Shown here: one piece after another, positions 16,904-26,991 of the stretch
Layout: every line of letters begins with the position of its first letter
How positions within the stretch are numbered: position 1 is the first letter of the stretch
Assembly (NCBI RefSeq): GCF_033304615.1
Contig: NZ_CP129118.1
Location: forward strand, 1,794,001-1,858,000
DNA from: Sporosarcina oncorhynchi
GTDB taxonomy: Bacteria > Bacillota > Bacilli > Bacillales_A > Planococcaceae
Reading direction: 5' to 3'
DNA length: 64,000 nt
Made by a program: the position numbers and the translations under genes
Notes under the pieces: model-generated
What the model was told of the DNA's origin: nothing
What the model saw: only the letters and a program-made list of their open reading frames with translations
The model's database searches: none

Positions 16904-17137
16904 TTAATTCAGGTACTTTGAGTTTCGTGCATCTTTCACTTTTTCAGGGGTGACATCATTTCCTTCAGGATCCAGCACTTTAACGTTTTCAATCGTATCT
17001 CTCATAGATGAACGAAATGTTTCCAAGTATTCTTTCCGAAGTTTTGTCTGCTCTTTTGCTTCTTCTGTCGACAAGCCGATTGTTTTCGACTTATTTGCAA
17101 GTTCATTAATGCGATTTAGTTTATCTGGTGATAACAT
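16904..17137 (-). CDS. ynzC: DUF896 / YnzC family protein
   Basis: A 77-residue helical, charged protein starting MLSPDKLNRINELANKSK, typical of the DUF896 (UPF0291) family. In B. subtilis ynzC lies in the SOS-controlled yneA-yneB-ynzC operon; its exact role is unknown. The ATG at 17137 has GGAGG six bases upstream, while the frame extends 28 codons further without a ribosome site. It lies downstream of yneB, but a hairpin at 17305-17335 separates them. Confidence 0.9.
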   Translation of the reverse strand: MLSPDKLNRINELANKSKTIGLSTEEAKEQTKLRKEYLETFRSSMRDTIENVKVLDPEGNDVTPEKVKDARNSKYLN

Positions 17138-17304
17138 ACTATTCCTCCATCCTGATATCCTTGTTGATTGGTAATTTCTTCTTAAGCGGTGTGGCATGCG
17201 AAATTCCTTCGCAAAATACACCTATACGTCAGTTTACCATTTAACTTACCAATTATAGTAGCGAATACACCCGGACCGCAGGAAATTCAATGCAAATTAA
17301 ATAA

Positions 17305-18292
<988 letters not shown>

Positions 18293-18306
18293 TGATAACC
18301 CCTCCA

Positions 18307-18333
18307 AGAATGTTTGTTCGGAATGCTTGTTCC
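18307..18333. promoter_or_regulatory. Two overlapping LexA (SOS) boxes at the yneA start site
   Basis: AGAATGTTTGTTCG (18307-18320) and GGAATGCTTGTTCC (18320-18333) each fit CGAAC-N4-GTTCG with two mismatches. They sit just downstream of the yneA -10 box, where repressor would block initiation. Confidence 0.7.
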
Positions 18334-18334
18334 C

Positions 18335-18363
18335 ATTATAGGACGCGTTCTTTCAGAAGTCAA
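18335..18363 (-). promoter_or_regulatory. yneA sigma-A promoter
   Basis: On the minus strand TTGACT (complement of 18358-18363) and TATAAT (complement of 18335-18340) are separated by 17 bases. Confidence 0.75.
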
Positions 18364-18372
18364 CAATTTATT

Positions 18373-18412
18373 CGAACCTTTGTTTGCTAAGAGCCCGAAC
18401 ACCTGTTATACT
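18373..18412 (+). promoter_or_regulatory. lexA promoter with two LexA boxes
   Basis: CGAACCTTTGTTTG (18373-18386) overlaps the -35 (TTGCTA, 18384-18389). CGAACACCTGTTAT (18396-18409) overlaps the -10 (TATACT, 18407-18412). The spacer is 17 bases. This predicts autorepression of lexA. Confidence 0.7.
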
Positions 18413-18493
18413 ATTTTCAAAGGAATAATCTTTTTCTAGAGTACTATTCGGACATTTCCGGACTATCAAGTGATTAATTGAAGGGGTGGAAAA

Positions 18494-19114
18494 ATGAAGA
18501 AAATTTCTAAACGACAGCAAGATATTCTAACGTTCATCAAAGAGGAAGTAAAACTGAAAGGGTACCCGCCTTCCGTACGTGAGATTGGTGAAGCAGTCGG
18601 ACTTGCTTCAAGTTCCACTGTACACGGCCACTTAGCAAGACTTGAAAGCAAAGGGTATATTAGACGTGACCCTACTAAACCGAGGGCGATTGAAATATTG
18701 GATCCAGATGGCCTGGACTCGATGAAAGCTGGAGTTGTTCATGTTCCCTTAGTTGGTAAAGTAACGGCAGGGCTACCAATCACCGCAATCGAGAATATCG
18801 AAGAGTACTTCCCGCTTCCTGACACATATGGCACATCAGATGACAATCTGTTCATGCTGGAAATTGTCGGCGATAGTATGATAGAAGCTGGAATTTTGAA
18901 TGGTGACTACGTCATTGTCAAACAACAGCATTCAGCTGACAACGGTGAAATTGTTGTCGCGATGACGGATGAAGATGAAGCAACTGTGAAACGATTCTTT
19001 AAAGAGAAAGATTACTTCCGTCTTCAACCTGAAAACGAGTCGATGGAACCAATCATCGTCAATAATGTTTCTATTCTTGGAAAAGTTGTAGGCGTCTACA
19101 GACAGATTCATTAA
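18494..19114 (+). CDS. lexA: SOS repressor LexA
   Basis: A 206-residue repressor. The N-terminal winged helix (residues ~1-65, [24 protein letters not shown]) binds SOS boxes. The C-terminal peptidase domain has the self-cleavage site Ala92-Gly93 (KVTAGLP), nucleophile Ser128 (GDSMIEAG) and Lys166 (ATVKRFF). RecA filaments trigger self-cleavage, derepressing yneA, recA and others. Start is supported by GAAGGGGTGG before the ATG. Its terminator has been invaded by a 414-bp repeat element. Confidence 0.97.
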   Translation: MKKISKRQQDILTFIKEEVKLKGYPPSVREIGEAVGLASSSTVHGHLARLESKGYIRRDPTKPRAIEILDPDGLDSMKAGVVHVPLVGKVTAGLPITAIENIEEYFPLPDTYGTSDDNLFMLEIVGDSMIEAGILNGDYVIVKQQHSADNGEIVVAMTDEDEATVKRFFKEKDYFRLQPENESMEPIIVNNVSILGKVVGVYRQIH

Positions 19115-19119
19115 AATGA

Positions 19120-19136
19120 AAAACTCCCTAGCGTAA
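19120..19136 (+). terminator. lexA/ynbB terminator, left arm (split by insertion)
   Basis: AAAACTCCCT just after the lexA stop would pair with AGGGAGTTTT at 19557-19566 if the element between 19137 and 19550 were removed. The restored hairpin would serve both lexA and the convergent ynbB gene. Confidence 0.6.
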
Positions 19137-19194
19137 TCGAGGCCACTGAAAAACTTACGGTTTTTAATTTATAGTGGTCTTGAAAATCAAAAAT

Positions 19195-19228
19195 GAGTCA
19201 ATTCGTTCGTTTTTGAACGAATTGACTC
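19195..19228. other. 14-bp stem-loop inside the MITE-like element
   Basis: GAGTCAATTCGTTC and its complement surround a 6-base loop, followed by a T-run on the plus strand, so it could act as a replacement terminator for lexA. Confidence 0.65.
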
Positions 19229-19298
19229 TTTTATGTTTCTTAGGTTGAAAGTATCGGGATACCACCTCAATGTAATATGGGAATTTCACCCTAAATAA

Positions 19299-19340
19299 AA
19301 CGAAGTCCACTACCTATTTTTACTGGTAGTGGACTTCGTT
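19299..19340. other. 16-bp stem-loop inside the MITE-like element
   Basis: AACGAAGTCCACTACC and its complement surround a 10-base loop. Confidence 0.65.
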
Positions 19341-19384
19341 AAGCTAACTTATTCAAAAACAACTTTGGATTCCTGGTAGTCTCC

Positions 19385-19523
19385 GTTGATTGGAGCGTAA
19401 GTCGGCGACTCCTGCGGGATAAGCGGGACAGGTGAGACCCCGCAGGAAGCAGAGCGAAGCGCCGCGAATGAGGAGGCTCACCGCCCGCCCCGCGGAACGC
19501 GTCCGACTGAAGCCCAATTCAAC
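19385..19523 (-). repeat. ~130-bp GC-rich repeat, copy 3
   Basis: This begins GTTGATTGGAGCG, contains GTCGGCGACTCCTGCGGG and CGCGGAACGCGTCCG, and ends CAATTCAAC. The same blocks occur in copies 1 and 2. It contains internal pairing such as CTCCTGCGGG with CCCCGCAGGA. Confidence 0.75.
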
Positions 19524-19574
19524 AGTATTGTACTTTTTCAGTGGCCTCGAAACTGGCAGGGAGTTTTTTGGTTC

Positions 19575-20834
19575 TCATAACATTTTTTCACTAAGTAGTT
19601 TTTGCATAGAAGACATGACGGCAGCCTTGACATGCTCGTAAGTCAAGCCGCCTTGAATATAAGCGGTATATGGTGGTCGAATCGGTCCGTCCGCAGTTAA
19701 CTCGATGCTGGAGCCTTGAATGAAAGTTCCCGCTGCCATAATAACGTCATCCGTATAACCTGGCATATAAGAAGGTTCAGGCGCATAATGCGCATTGATT
19801 GGGGAATTGTCCTGGATCATCTTACAAAAAGCGATCATCTGATCAGCATTCCCGAAATTCACAGATTGAATCAGATCTGTTCGTCTAACTGAATAATGTG
19901 GCGTCGTGTCAAAGCCGTAACTTTCCAGGAATCCAGCTGTGAAGACGGCTCCTTTTACGGCTTGGCTGACAACGTGCGGCGCCAGGAAGAATCCCTGATA
20001 CATTTCCAGCAAAGTATCAAGTGATGCGCCCGCTTCCGCTCCTATACCAGGTGAAGTCATGCGGTAAGCGCAGCGTTTTACAAGATCAGCTCTACCAGCA
20101 ATATAGCCACCGGTTCTTGCCAATCCACCACCGGGATTCTTAATAAGTGAACCAGCCATCAAATCGGCCCCCACTTCTGTCGGTTCCTTCATCTCAACAA
20201 ACTCTCCGTAACAGTTATCAACGAAGACGATAATGTCTGGACGAACTCCTTTTACAAATCGAATCATTTCACCAATTTCTTCAATCGTGAAAGAAGGGCG
20301 ATCAGAATAGCCTTTCGAGCGTTGGATCCCAATCATTTTCGTCTTCTCGCTGATTGACTCCTTTACACTCACTACATCTACTTTTCCATCTTTGAGCAAA
20401 TCTACATGTTGATAGCTGATGCCATAATCAGTTAGTGAGCCTGTGTCTTCCCCTTTTCCAGATACAATCGACTCCAATGTGTCATAGGGCTTGCCTGTTA
20501 TGTAAAGCAGTTCATCTCCTGGACGCAAGATTCCAAACAGACTTATGGAAATGGCGTGCGTGCCCGATATGATTTGGTTGCGCACGAGGCAATCCTCGGC
20601 TCCGAACACATCTGCATATACTTGTTCCAGGACATCTCTTCCGCTATCATCGTAACCATAGCCAGTCGACCCTGTTAGATGAAAATCACTTACCATATTT
20701 TTACGGAAAGCAGCCAATACTTTACGCTGATTGTAAAAAGCTGTTTTCTCAATCAAACGGAAATGACTGCCAAGTTTCTCTTCGATTGTTTCTGCTCGTC
20801 TCTCAATTTCTTCTGTAAACTCTTGAATCATCAT
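19575..20834 (-). CDS. ynbB: Methionine gamma-lyase family / YnbB PLP-dependent protein
   Basis: A 419-residue PLP-dependent protein of the group once called aluminium resistance protein, now methionine gamma-lyase family (YnbB). It has STGYGYDDSGRDVLE near the N-terminus, an Asp (VFVDNCYGEF) expected to hold the PLP ring, and the probable Schiff-base Lys in LIKNPGGGLA. The actual substrate is uncertain. The third of several candidate starts (20834) is chosen because GAAAGAGG lies eight bases upstream. It converges on lexA; in B. subtilis glnR-glnA follows ynbB, which is not the case here. Confidence 0.85.
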   Translation of the reverse strand: MMIQEFTEEIERRAETIEEKLGSHFRLIEKTAFYNQRKVLAAFRKNMVSDFHLTGSTGYGYDDSGRDVLEQVYADVFGAEDCLVRNQIISGTHAISISLFGILRPGDELLYITGKPYDTLESIVSGKGEDTGSLTDYGISYQHVDLLKDGKVDVVSVKESISEKTKMIGIQRSKGYSDRPSFTIEEIGEMIRFVKGVRPDIIVFVDNCYGEFVEMKEPTEVGADLMAGSLIKNPGGGLARTGGYIAGRADLVKRCAYRMTSPGIGAEAGASLDTLLEMYQGFFLAPHVVSQAVKGAVFTAGFLESYGFDTTPHYSVRRTDLIQSVNFGNADQMIAFCKMIQDNSPINAHYAPEPSYMPGYTDDVIMAAGTFIQGSSIELTADGPIRPPYTAYIQGGLTYEHVKAAVMSSMQKLLSEKML

Positions 20835-20978
20835 TTTCATATCCTCTTTCCTGCGAATAGTCACTTCATTATTTTATCAGTCCAGGGAAATAGGTCAATG
20901 AAGAACGATTACTGATTAGTCATATCTGAACTTTTGCTATATACTATTAGAGGTTTGAAGCTCAAAGGAGTGAATGAT

Positions 20979-21572
20979 ATGGCATGGGAAGTATTCAGTT
21001 TTATCGGCACAGTCGCTTTTGCGATTTCTGGTGCCCTAATTGCCATTGAGGAAAAGTACGATATTTTTGGCGTTTATATATTAGGAATGGTAACGGCCTT
21101 CGGGGGTGGAGCGGTCAGAAATGTGCTCATCGGAATTCCTGTATCTGTATTATGGGACCAGAATTTCCTTTTTATCGTGGCAACCATTTCCATCAGTTTA
21201 ATCTTCTTTTTTTCAAAAAATGTACTGACTCACTGGAACCGTTGGGGAACTTATTTTGATGCTATCGGTTTAGCCGCCTTTGCAATTCAAGGTGCCATGC
21301 TTGCTGTCAATATGAACTTATCTCTATTCGCTGTTATGGTCGCAGCCGTTTTAACTGGTGCTGGTGGAGGTGTGATTCGGGATCTGCTGGCAGGCAGGAG
21401 ACCACTCATCTTCAAGAAAGACATTTATGCAGTATGGGCTGGGACTGCGGGTCTAATCGTAGGTCTCGGGCTTTATAAATTCGATTGGGCTTTATACGTC
21501 CTTTTAATTGTTACTACAACAATGCGCATCCTCTCATACAGTTTGCAGTGGCGTCTGCCTCAAGGTCGATAA
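20979..21572 (+). CDS. TRIC / UPF0126 family membrane protein
   Basis: A 197-residue protein with about seven hydrophobic segments in two similar halves. Each half carries the family glycine motif (GMVTAFGGGAVRNVLIG and AAVLTGAGGGVIRDLLAG). This is the trimeric intracellular cation (TRIC) channel fold, probably a K+-permeable channel in the plasma membrane. The ATG at 20979 has AAAGGAG upstream; the frame extends 15 codons further without a ribosome site. It is transcribed alone and convergent with hfq. Confidence 0.88.
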   Translation: MAWEVFSFIGTVAFAISGALIAIEEKYDIFGVYILGMVTAFGGGAVRNVLIGIPVSVLWDQNFLFIVATISISLIFFFSKNVLTHWNRWGTYFDAIGLAAFAIQGAMLAVNMNLSLFAVMVAAVLTGAGGGVIRDLLAGRRPLIFKKDIYAVWAGTAGLIVGLGLYKFDWALYVLLIVTTTMRILSYSLQWRLPQGR

Positions 21573-21587
21573 GGAATTCTATCACGT

Positions 21588-21641
21588 AAAAAAAGATGAC
21601 CAACAGATGTGTGTTCGCACATTTCTGCTGGTCATCTTTTT
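21588..21641. terminator. Strong terminator between the TRIC gene and hfq
   Basis: AAAAAGATGACCA(A/G)CAGA...GTG pairs with CAC...CTGCTGGTCATCTTTTT around a TTCG tetraloop. A/T tracts on both sides suggest it stops both convergent transcripts. Confidence 0.88.
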
Positions 21642-21665
21642 ATGAAAGAACTTCGAGGGTCTTTC

Positions 21666-21890
21666 TTATTCCTGGTCTTTTAATTGAACAGGTTTGCTTG
21701 GAACATATGTTGAAATGGCATGCTTATAAATTAACTGCTGTTTGCCATCCGATTCAAGGAGAACGGTATAATTATCATAAGATTTGATAAGACCTTTCAA
21801 TTGAAAACCGTTCAACAAAAAAACCGTAACAAACGTATTGTTCTTCCTTAAAGCATTCAAAAATGTTTCTTGCATATTCACTTGTGCCAT
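21666..21890 (-). CDS. hfq: RNA chaperone Hfq
   Basis: A 74-residue Sm-like protein forming a hexameric ring that binds small RNAs and mRNAs. Sm1 ([26 protein letters not shown]) and Sm2 ([12 protein letters not shown]) are intact, including the YKHAIS proximal-face motif. It lies directly downstream of miaA, the usual arrangement. Confidence 0.97.
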   Translation of the reverse strand: MAQVNMQETFLNALRKNNTFVTVFLLNGFQLKGLIKSYDNYTVLLESDGKQQLIYKHAISTYVPSKPVQLKDQE

Positions 21891-21931
21891 ACACCCCAGC
21901 CTCCAGTAGCTTCTATATTTCTATTGCTTAC

Positions 21932-22882
21932 TTACTTATTCGATTCGATATGAGTGAAATCCTTCATTATTGTCAAAATTCCTTCAACAACTTTTTCTTT
22001 CTCTATCATAGCGTCGAACCATGAAATCCCCATTTTGTTTCTAAAATACGTCATTTGACGTTTAGCATAATTTCGAGTATTCTTTTTTATCAATTCGACA
22101 GCATCTTCCAATGTGAGTGCATTATTAAAGTAGAGAAAAAGCTCCTTATAACCGATTGCTTGCACCGACTGGACATTTCGAATGCCTTTATCCCAAAGCG
22201 CTCGTGCTTCTTCTAGCAATCCAGCGTCCATCATCTTGTCCACACGTTCACTGATTCGTTCATACAGCAGTTCACGTTCCACTTCCAGACCGACTATCAA
22301 ATGGTTGTACATCGGTTCCTGCCCTTGGTCCTGTTCAAGATTATTTTTTGTTGTGCCCGTCACTTCCATGATTTCTAATGCACGTACCAATCGGCGGTGA
22401 TTGTTTATATGGATCTTGTCTGCACTTTTCGGATCCAGCGCTTGTAGTCTACTGTAGAGACGTTCTACACCACCATCCACTTGAAGTTCTCGTTCCAGTC
22501 GTGCTCTAACAGTTGCATCCGCAGCTTCTTCTGTAAACCTGAAATCAAACAGCACGGACTGAATATATAATCCTGTTCCACCGACAATGATTGGCTGTTT
22601 ACCTCTCCGTGAAATATCCTCAATTGCTTGTCTTACAACAGATTGATATTCTGCGACAGAAAAAGAATCAGCGGGATCTTTACAATCAAATAAATGATGT
22701 GGTATTCCTCGTTTTTCTTCTTCAGTAATCTTAGCAGTTCCTATATCAAGACCCCTGTATACTTGCATCGCATCACCATTGATGATCTCTCCATCAATGG
22801 TTTTAGCCAGTTCTATACTTAAGGCTGTTTTACCTGAAGCAGTAGGTCCTACGATGGCAATTACATCTGTCAATGCGCTCAT
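21932..22882 (-). CDS. miaA: tRNA dimethylallyltransferase MiaA
   Basis: A 316-residue enzyme that adds a dimethylallyl group to A37 of tRNAs reading UNN codons, the substrate later used by MiaB. The P-loop GPTASGKTALS, the INGDAMQVYRGLDIGTAK block and VGGTGLYIQ are present. The ATG at 22882 overlaps the upstream lipase stop (ATGA); a TTG five codons earlier is the alternative, and neither has a strong ribosome site. It is the last but one gene of a long mutS-to-hfq string. Confidence 0.95.
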   Translation of the reverse strand: MSALTDVIAIVGPTASGKTALSIELAKTIDGEIINGDAMQVYRGLDIGTAKITEEEKRGIPHHLFDCKDPADSFSVAEYQSVVRQAIEDISRRGKQPIIVGGTGLYIQSVLFDFRFTEEAADATVRARLERELQVDGGVERLYSRLQALDPKSADKIHINNHRRLVRALEIMEVTGTTKNNLEQDQGQEPMYNHLIVGLEVERELLYERISERVDKMMDAGLLEEARALWDKGIRNVQSVQAIGYKELFLYFNNALTLEDAVELIKKNTRNYAKRQMTYFRNKMGISWFDAMIEKEKVVEGILTIMKDFTHIESNK

Positions 22883-23793
22883 CGTTTGCTGATCCAATTC
22901 ATGATGGTTTCAAAAACGTCTCTTCGATTCGTTTCCTGTAGCATTTCATGACGGCCACCTTCGTAAATCATGACTGTGACGTCTTTGATGCCATTGCTGA
23001 CAAATTGATTCGCAACTTGCCAAACCCCTTTACTTTTATTGCCTACAGGATCATCTGAGCCTGATAAAAATAATACTGGAAGGTTTTTAGGAACATAATT
23101 CATATTTGATGAATCATGGATATTCTTCAATCCTTCAAAGAGAGCGATGAAAAAGCTAGTCGTGGGAACAAAACCACAATACGGATCTTCTATATAGTTT
23201 TTAACAGTTTCTTTATCTGTCGCTAACCAGTCAAACGGTGTTTGTGGATTTAGAATCGATTTATTGAAGCTGCCGAACACCAATTTATTGATGAGATGAT
23301 CTGGTTCTTCAAATGAAGTCATACGACCCTTCAACGTTGCGATTGCCGCTCCTGCCACACCGCTTGCGCCAGGATTTCCCGCAGTGCCGAGACAGACAAG
23401 ATCATCTAGTTCGTCCCCAAAGAGTTGGGCGTACCTTCTGGCGATAAATGAACCCATGCTATGACCAATCAATATAAATCGTGGCGCTTTGAAAATCTCT
23501 TTGTAAAAATGAATGACCTCTTGAGCATCTTCCACGATTCTGTCAAAACCAATGGAATCTCCAAACGTTCCGAGCTTACCATTCAATTGGGCAGTTTTAC
23601 CATGCCCCCTATGATCATGTCCCGATACCGAAAAACCTTCCTTTACTAAAAACTCGATAAACTCTTCATACCTATCAATATGCTCGGCCATCCCGTGAAG
23701 TAAATGTATATGTCCTTTCGGTTTTCCATTTGGAGCTGCTGAAACGGTATGGATATAAAAATTATCGGACATTTCCAGTTTTTTTTCATCCAA
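22879..23793 (-). CDS. Alpha/beta hydrolase, monoacylglycerol lipase/lysophospholipase type
   Basis: A 304-residue serine hydrolase with HGMAEHIDRY (oxyanion loop), DHRGHGKT, the nucleophile elbow LIGHSMGSF, the acid in LSGSDDPVG and the His in GGRHEML. It resembles the PldB/monoglyceride lipase group. Its TTG start follows GGCGGTG by seven bases and lies two bases after the glpD stop. Cotranscription with glpK-glpD suggests a role in releasing glycerol or recycling lysolipids (inference). Confidence 0.85.
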   Translation of the reverse strand: MDEKKLEMSDNFYIHTVSAAPNGKPKGHIHLLHGMAEHIDRYEEFIEFLVKEGFSVSGHDHRGHGKTAQLNGKLGTFGDSIGFDRIVEDAQEVIHFYKEIFKAPRFILIGHSMGSFIARRYAQLFGDELDDLVCLGTAGNPGASGVAGAAIATLKGRMTSFEEPDHLINKLVFGSFNKSILNPQTPFDWLATDKETVKNYIEDPYCGFVPTTSFFIALFEGLKNIHDSSNMNYVPKNLPVLFLSGSDDPVGNKSKGVWQVANQFVSNGIKDVTVMIYEGGRHEMLQETNRRDVFETIMNWISKR

Positions 23794-23795
23794 AC

Positions 23796-25436
23796 TTAAG
23801 CACCGCCTTTACATTCGGCTTCTTTAATATGTTGTTCCAATTGCTTTAGATGCGCCTCGCTCGTTTCAGCATCATAAGATAATAAGGCAGCCATATAGGA
23901 TGTTACTTCTTCTTTATAATGTTTAACGAAGCCAATGTTGAAGTATAAATCACCTTTTCTTCTAATAAAGAAATCGGACGGCGTCATCGCCATTTCATGA
24001 TGAACAGCATATAGAACTTCAGCTTTCCATAAAGTTGGCAATAGAGACTTTTCAGTTGATACGGCATTTACATAGTTTAAAATCGTATCGACATTCGTTC
24101 CATATAATGAAGCTAGTTGTCTGCCTTCCTCTTTCGTCAGTCCGTATAAAAGTGATTCATTTGCTTTACTCTCTAAAAATGTCTCAAAATGATCCTCATT
24201 GTCGAATTCTCCACCCGATAATGGAAGGAACTCTGTGACACACGGACCGAATGATGTCGTTGGAAACTTTTTGACGACTTGATCAATTACAGTCTCGGCC
24301 ATTTTACGATATCCGGTCAATTTGCCTCCCGCGATTGTTATTAGACCTGTATCCGCTTGCCAAATTTCATCTTTGCGTGATATTTCAGAAGCGTCTTTTC
24401 CTTCCTCGTATATAAGTGGGCGAACACCAGCCCACGTTGATTCAACATCTTTACGTTCAACTTTTATCGTCGGAAACATGTAATGGATGGATTCTAGAAG
24501 ATAGGTAATATCCTCTTCGTTCGCGATAGGATTGGACGGATCCCCGTCGAAAAATGTATCGGTCGTACCGATATACGCTTTATTGCCTCGTGGAATAGCA
24601 AAAATCATTCTATCATCGGCCGTATCGAAATAGACCGCTTGGCGTAGCGGAAACACAGCTTGATCGATTACAATATGAATACCTTTAGTCAGTTTCAAGC
24701 GTTTATCGTTTGAAATCTGATCTTTACCTCTCATCTCATCTACCCAAGGACCTGTTGCATTAACAATGACTGAAGCATTCACTTCTAATTGTCCACCGTT
24801 AAGCATATCCCGTATGATAGCTCCTCTTACTTTTTTGTCACTATAAATGAATTTTTCCACTTTCATATAATTCATGCAGAGCGCACCTTTTTGGGATGCT
24901 TTTTTTAAGACTTCTATCGTCAGTCTGGCATCATCTGTACGGTACTCGACATAATGCCCACCGCCCATTAAACCTTCTTCTTTTAGTAAAGGTTCCATTT
25001 CAAGTGTTTCATCTGCAGTTAGCATTTCACGGCGTTCGTCTTTTTTAACGCCCGCCAGTTTGTCATAGACAAACAACCCAGCAGAAGTAGTTAGCTTACC
25101 GAATGTTCCTCCTTTGTGAAAAGGTAATAACATTCGTTCTGGTTCCGTTACATGCAAAGCGTTTCGGTAAACGATATCCCGTTCTTTACCTGTTTCAGAA
25201 ACAATTTTCAGTTCCATCTGTTTTAAATAGCGTAAACCGCCATGTACAAGTTTTGTTGATCTGCTAGATGTACCTGCAGCAAAATCTTGCATATCGACTA
25301 ATGCAACAGACAATCCTCGAGTAACGGCATCTAATGCAATTCCCGCTCCCGTAATGCCCCCACCAATAACAAGCAGGTCAAATTGGTACTCGCCCATGAA
25401 CTGTTTCACTTTTGGTCTAGTGATCGATGATAACAT
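23796..25436 (-). CDS. glpD: Aerobic glycerol-3-phosphate dehydrogenase
   Basis: A 546-residue FAD flavoprotein at the membrane that oxidises glycerol 3-phosphate to dihydroxyacetone phosphate and passes electrons to quinone. Motifs include the FAD-binding LLVIGGGITGAGIALDA, TSSRSTKLVHGGLRYL and TIAGGKLTGYRKMAE. Length is typical for GlpD of Bacilli. It follows glpK by 22 bases and precedes the lipase gene. No glpD leader antiterminator region exists between glpK and glpD. Confidence 0.96.
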   Translation of the reverse strand: MLSSITRPKVKQFMGEYQFDLLVIGGGITGAGIALDAVTRGLSVALVDMQDFAAGTSSRSTKLVHGGLRYLKQMELKIVSETGKERDIVYRNALHVTEPERMLLPFHKGGTFGKLTTSAGLFVYDKLAGVKKDERREMLTADETLEMEPLLKEEGLMGGGHYVEYRTDDARLTIEVLKKASQKGALCMNYMKVEKFIYSDKKVRGAIIRDMLNGGQLEVNASVIVNATGPWVDEMRGKDQISNDKRLKLTKGIHIVIDQAVFPLRQAVYFDTADDRMIFAIPRGNKAYIGTTDTFFDGDPSNPIANEEDITYLLESIHYMFPTIKVERKDVESTWAGVRPLIYEEGKDASEISRKDEIWQADTGLITIAGGKLTGYRKMAETVIDQVVKKFPTTSFGPCVTEFLPLSGGEFDNEDHFETFLESKANESLLYGLTKEEGRQLASLYGTNVDTILNYVNAVSTEKSLLPTLWKAEVLYAVHHEMAMTPSDFFIRRKGDLYFNIGFVKHYKEEVTSYMAALLSYDAETSEAHLKQLEQHIKEAECKGGA

Positions 25437-25458
25437 GCCATTTCCTCCTTTATTTTCA

Positions 25459-26964
<1,506 letters not shown>

Positions 26965-26991
26965 CTACGCATTAATGAATTGTCGATTTGT

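Larger units (their letters stand above)
19137..19550. mobile_element. 414-bp non-autonomous (MITE-like) element
   Basis: It is bounded by perfect 17-bp inverted repeats (TCGAGGCCACTGAAAAA at 19137-19153, complement at 19534-19550), contains no gene, and sits in the loop of the lexA/ynbB terminator. Inside are a 14-bp stem (19195-19228), a 16-bp stem (19299-19340) and one copy of the same ~130-bp GC-rich repeat found inside the IS1182-like element. The shared plan (terminal repeat, strong hairpin, GC-rich repeat) suggests an internally deleted relative of an IS1182-type element. Confidence 0.7.

Noticed and set aside
19432-19641. 69-codon frame inside GC-rich repeat copy 3
   Set aside because: It is formed by the repeat and the end of the terminator and has no ribosome site or counterpart in the other copies.
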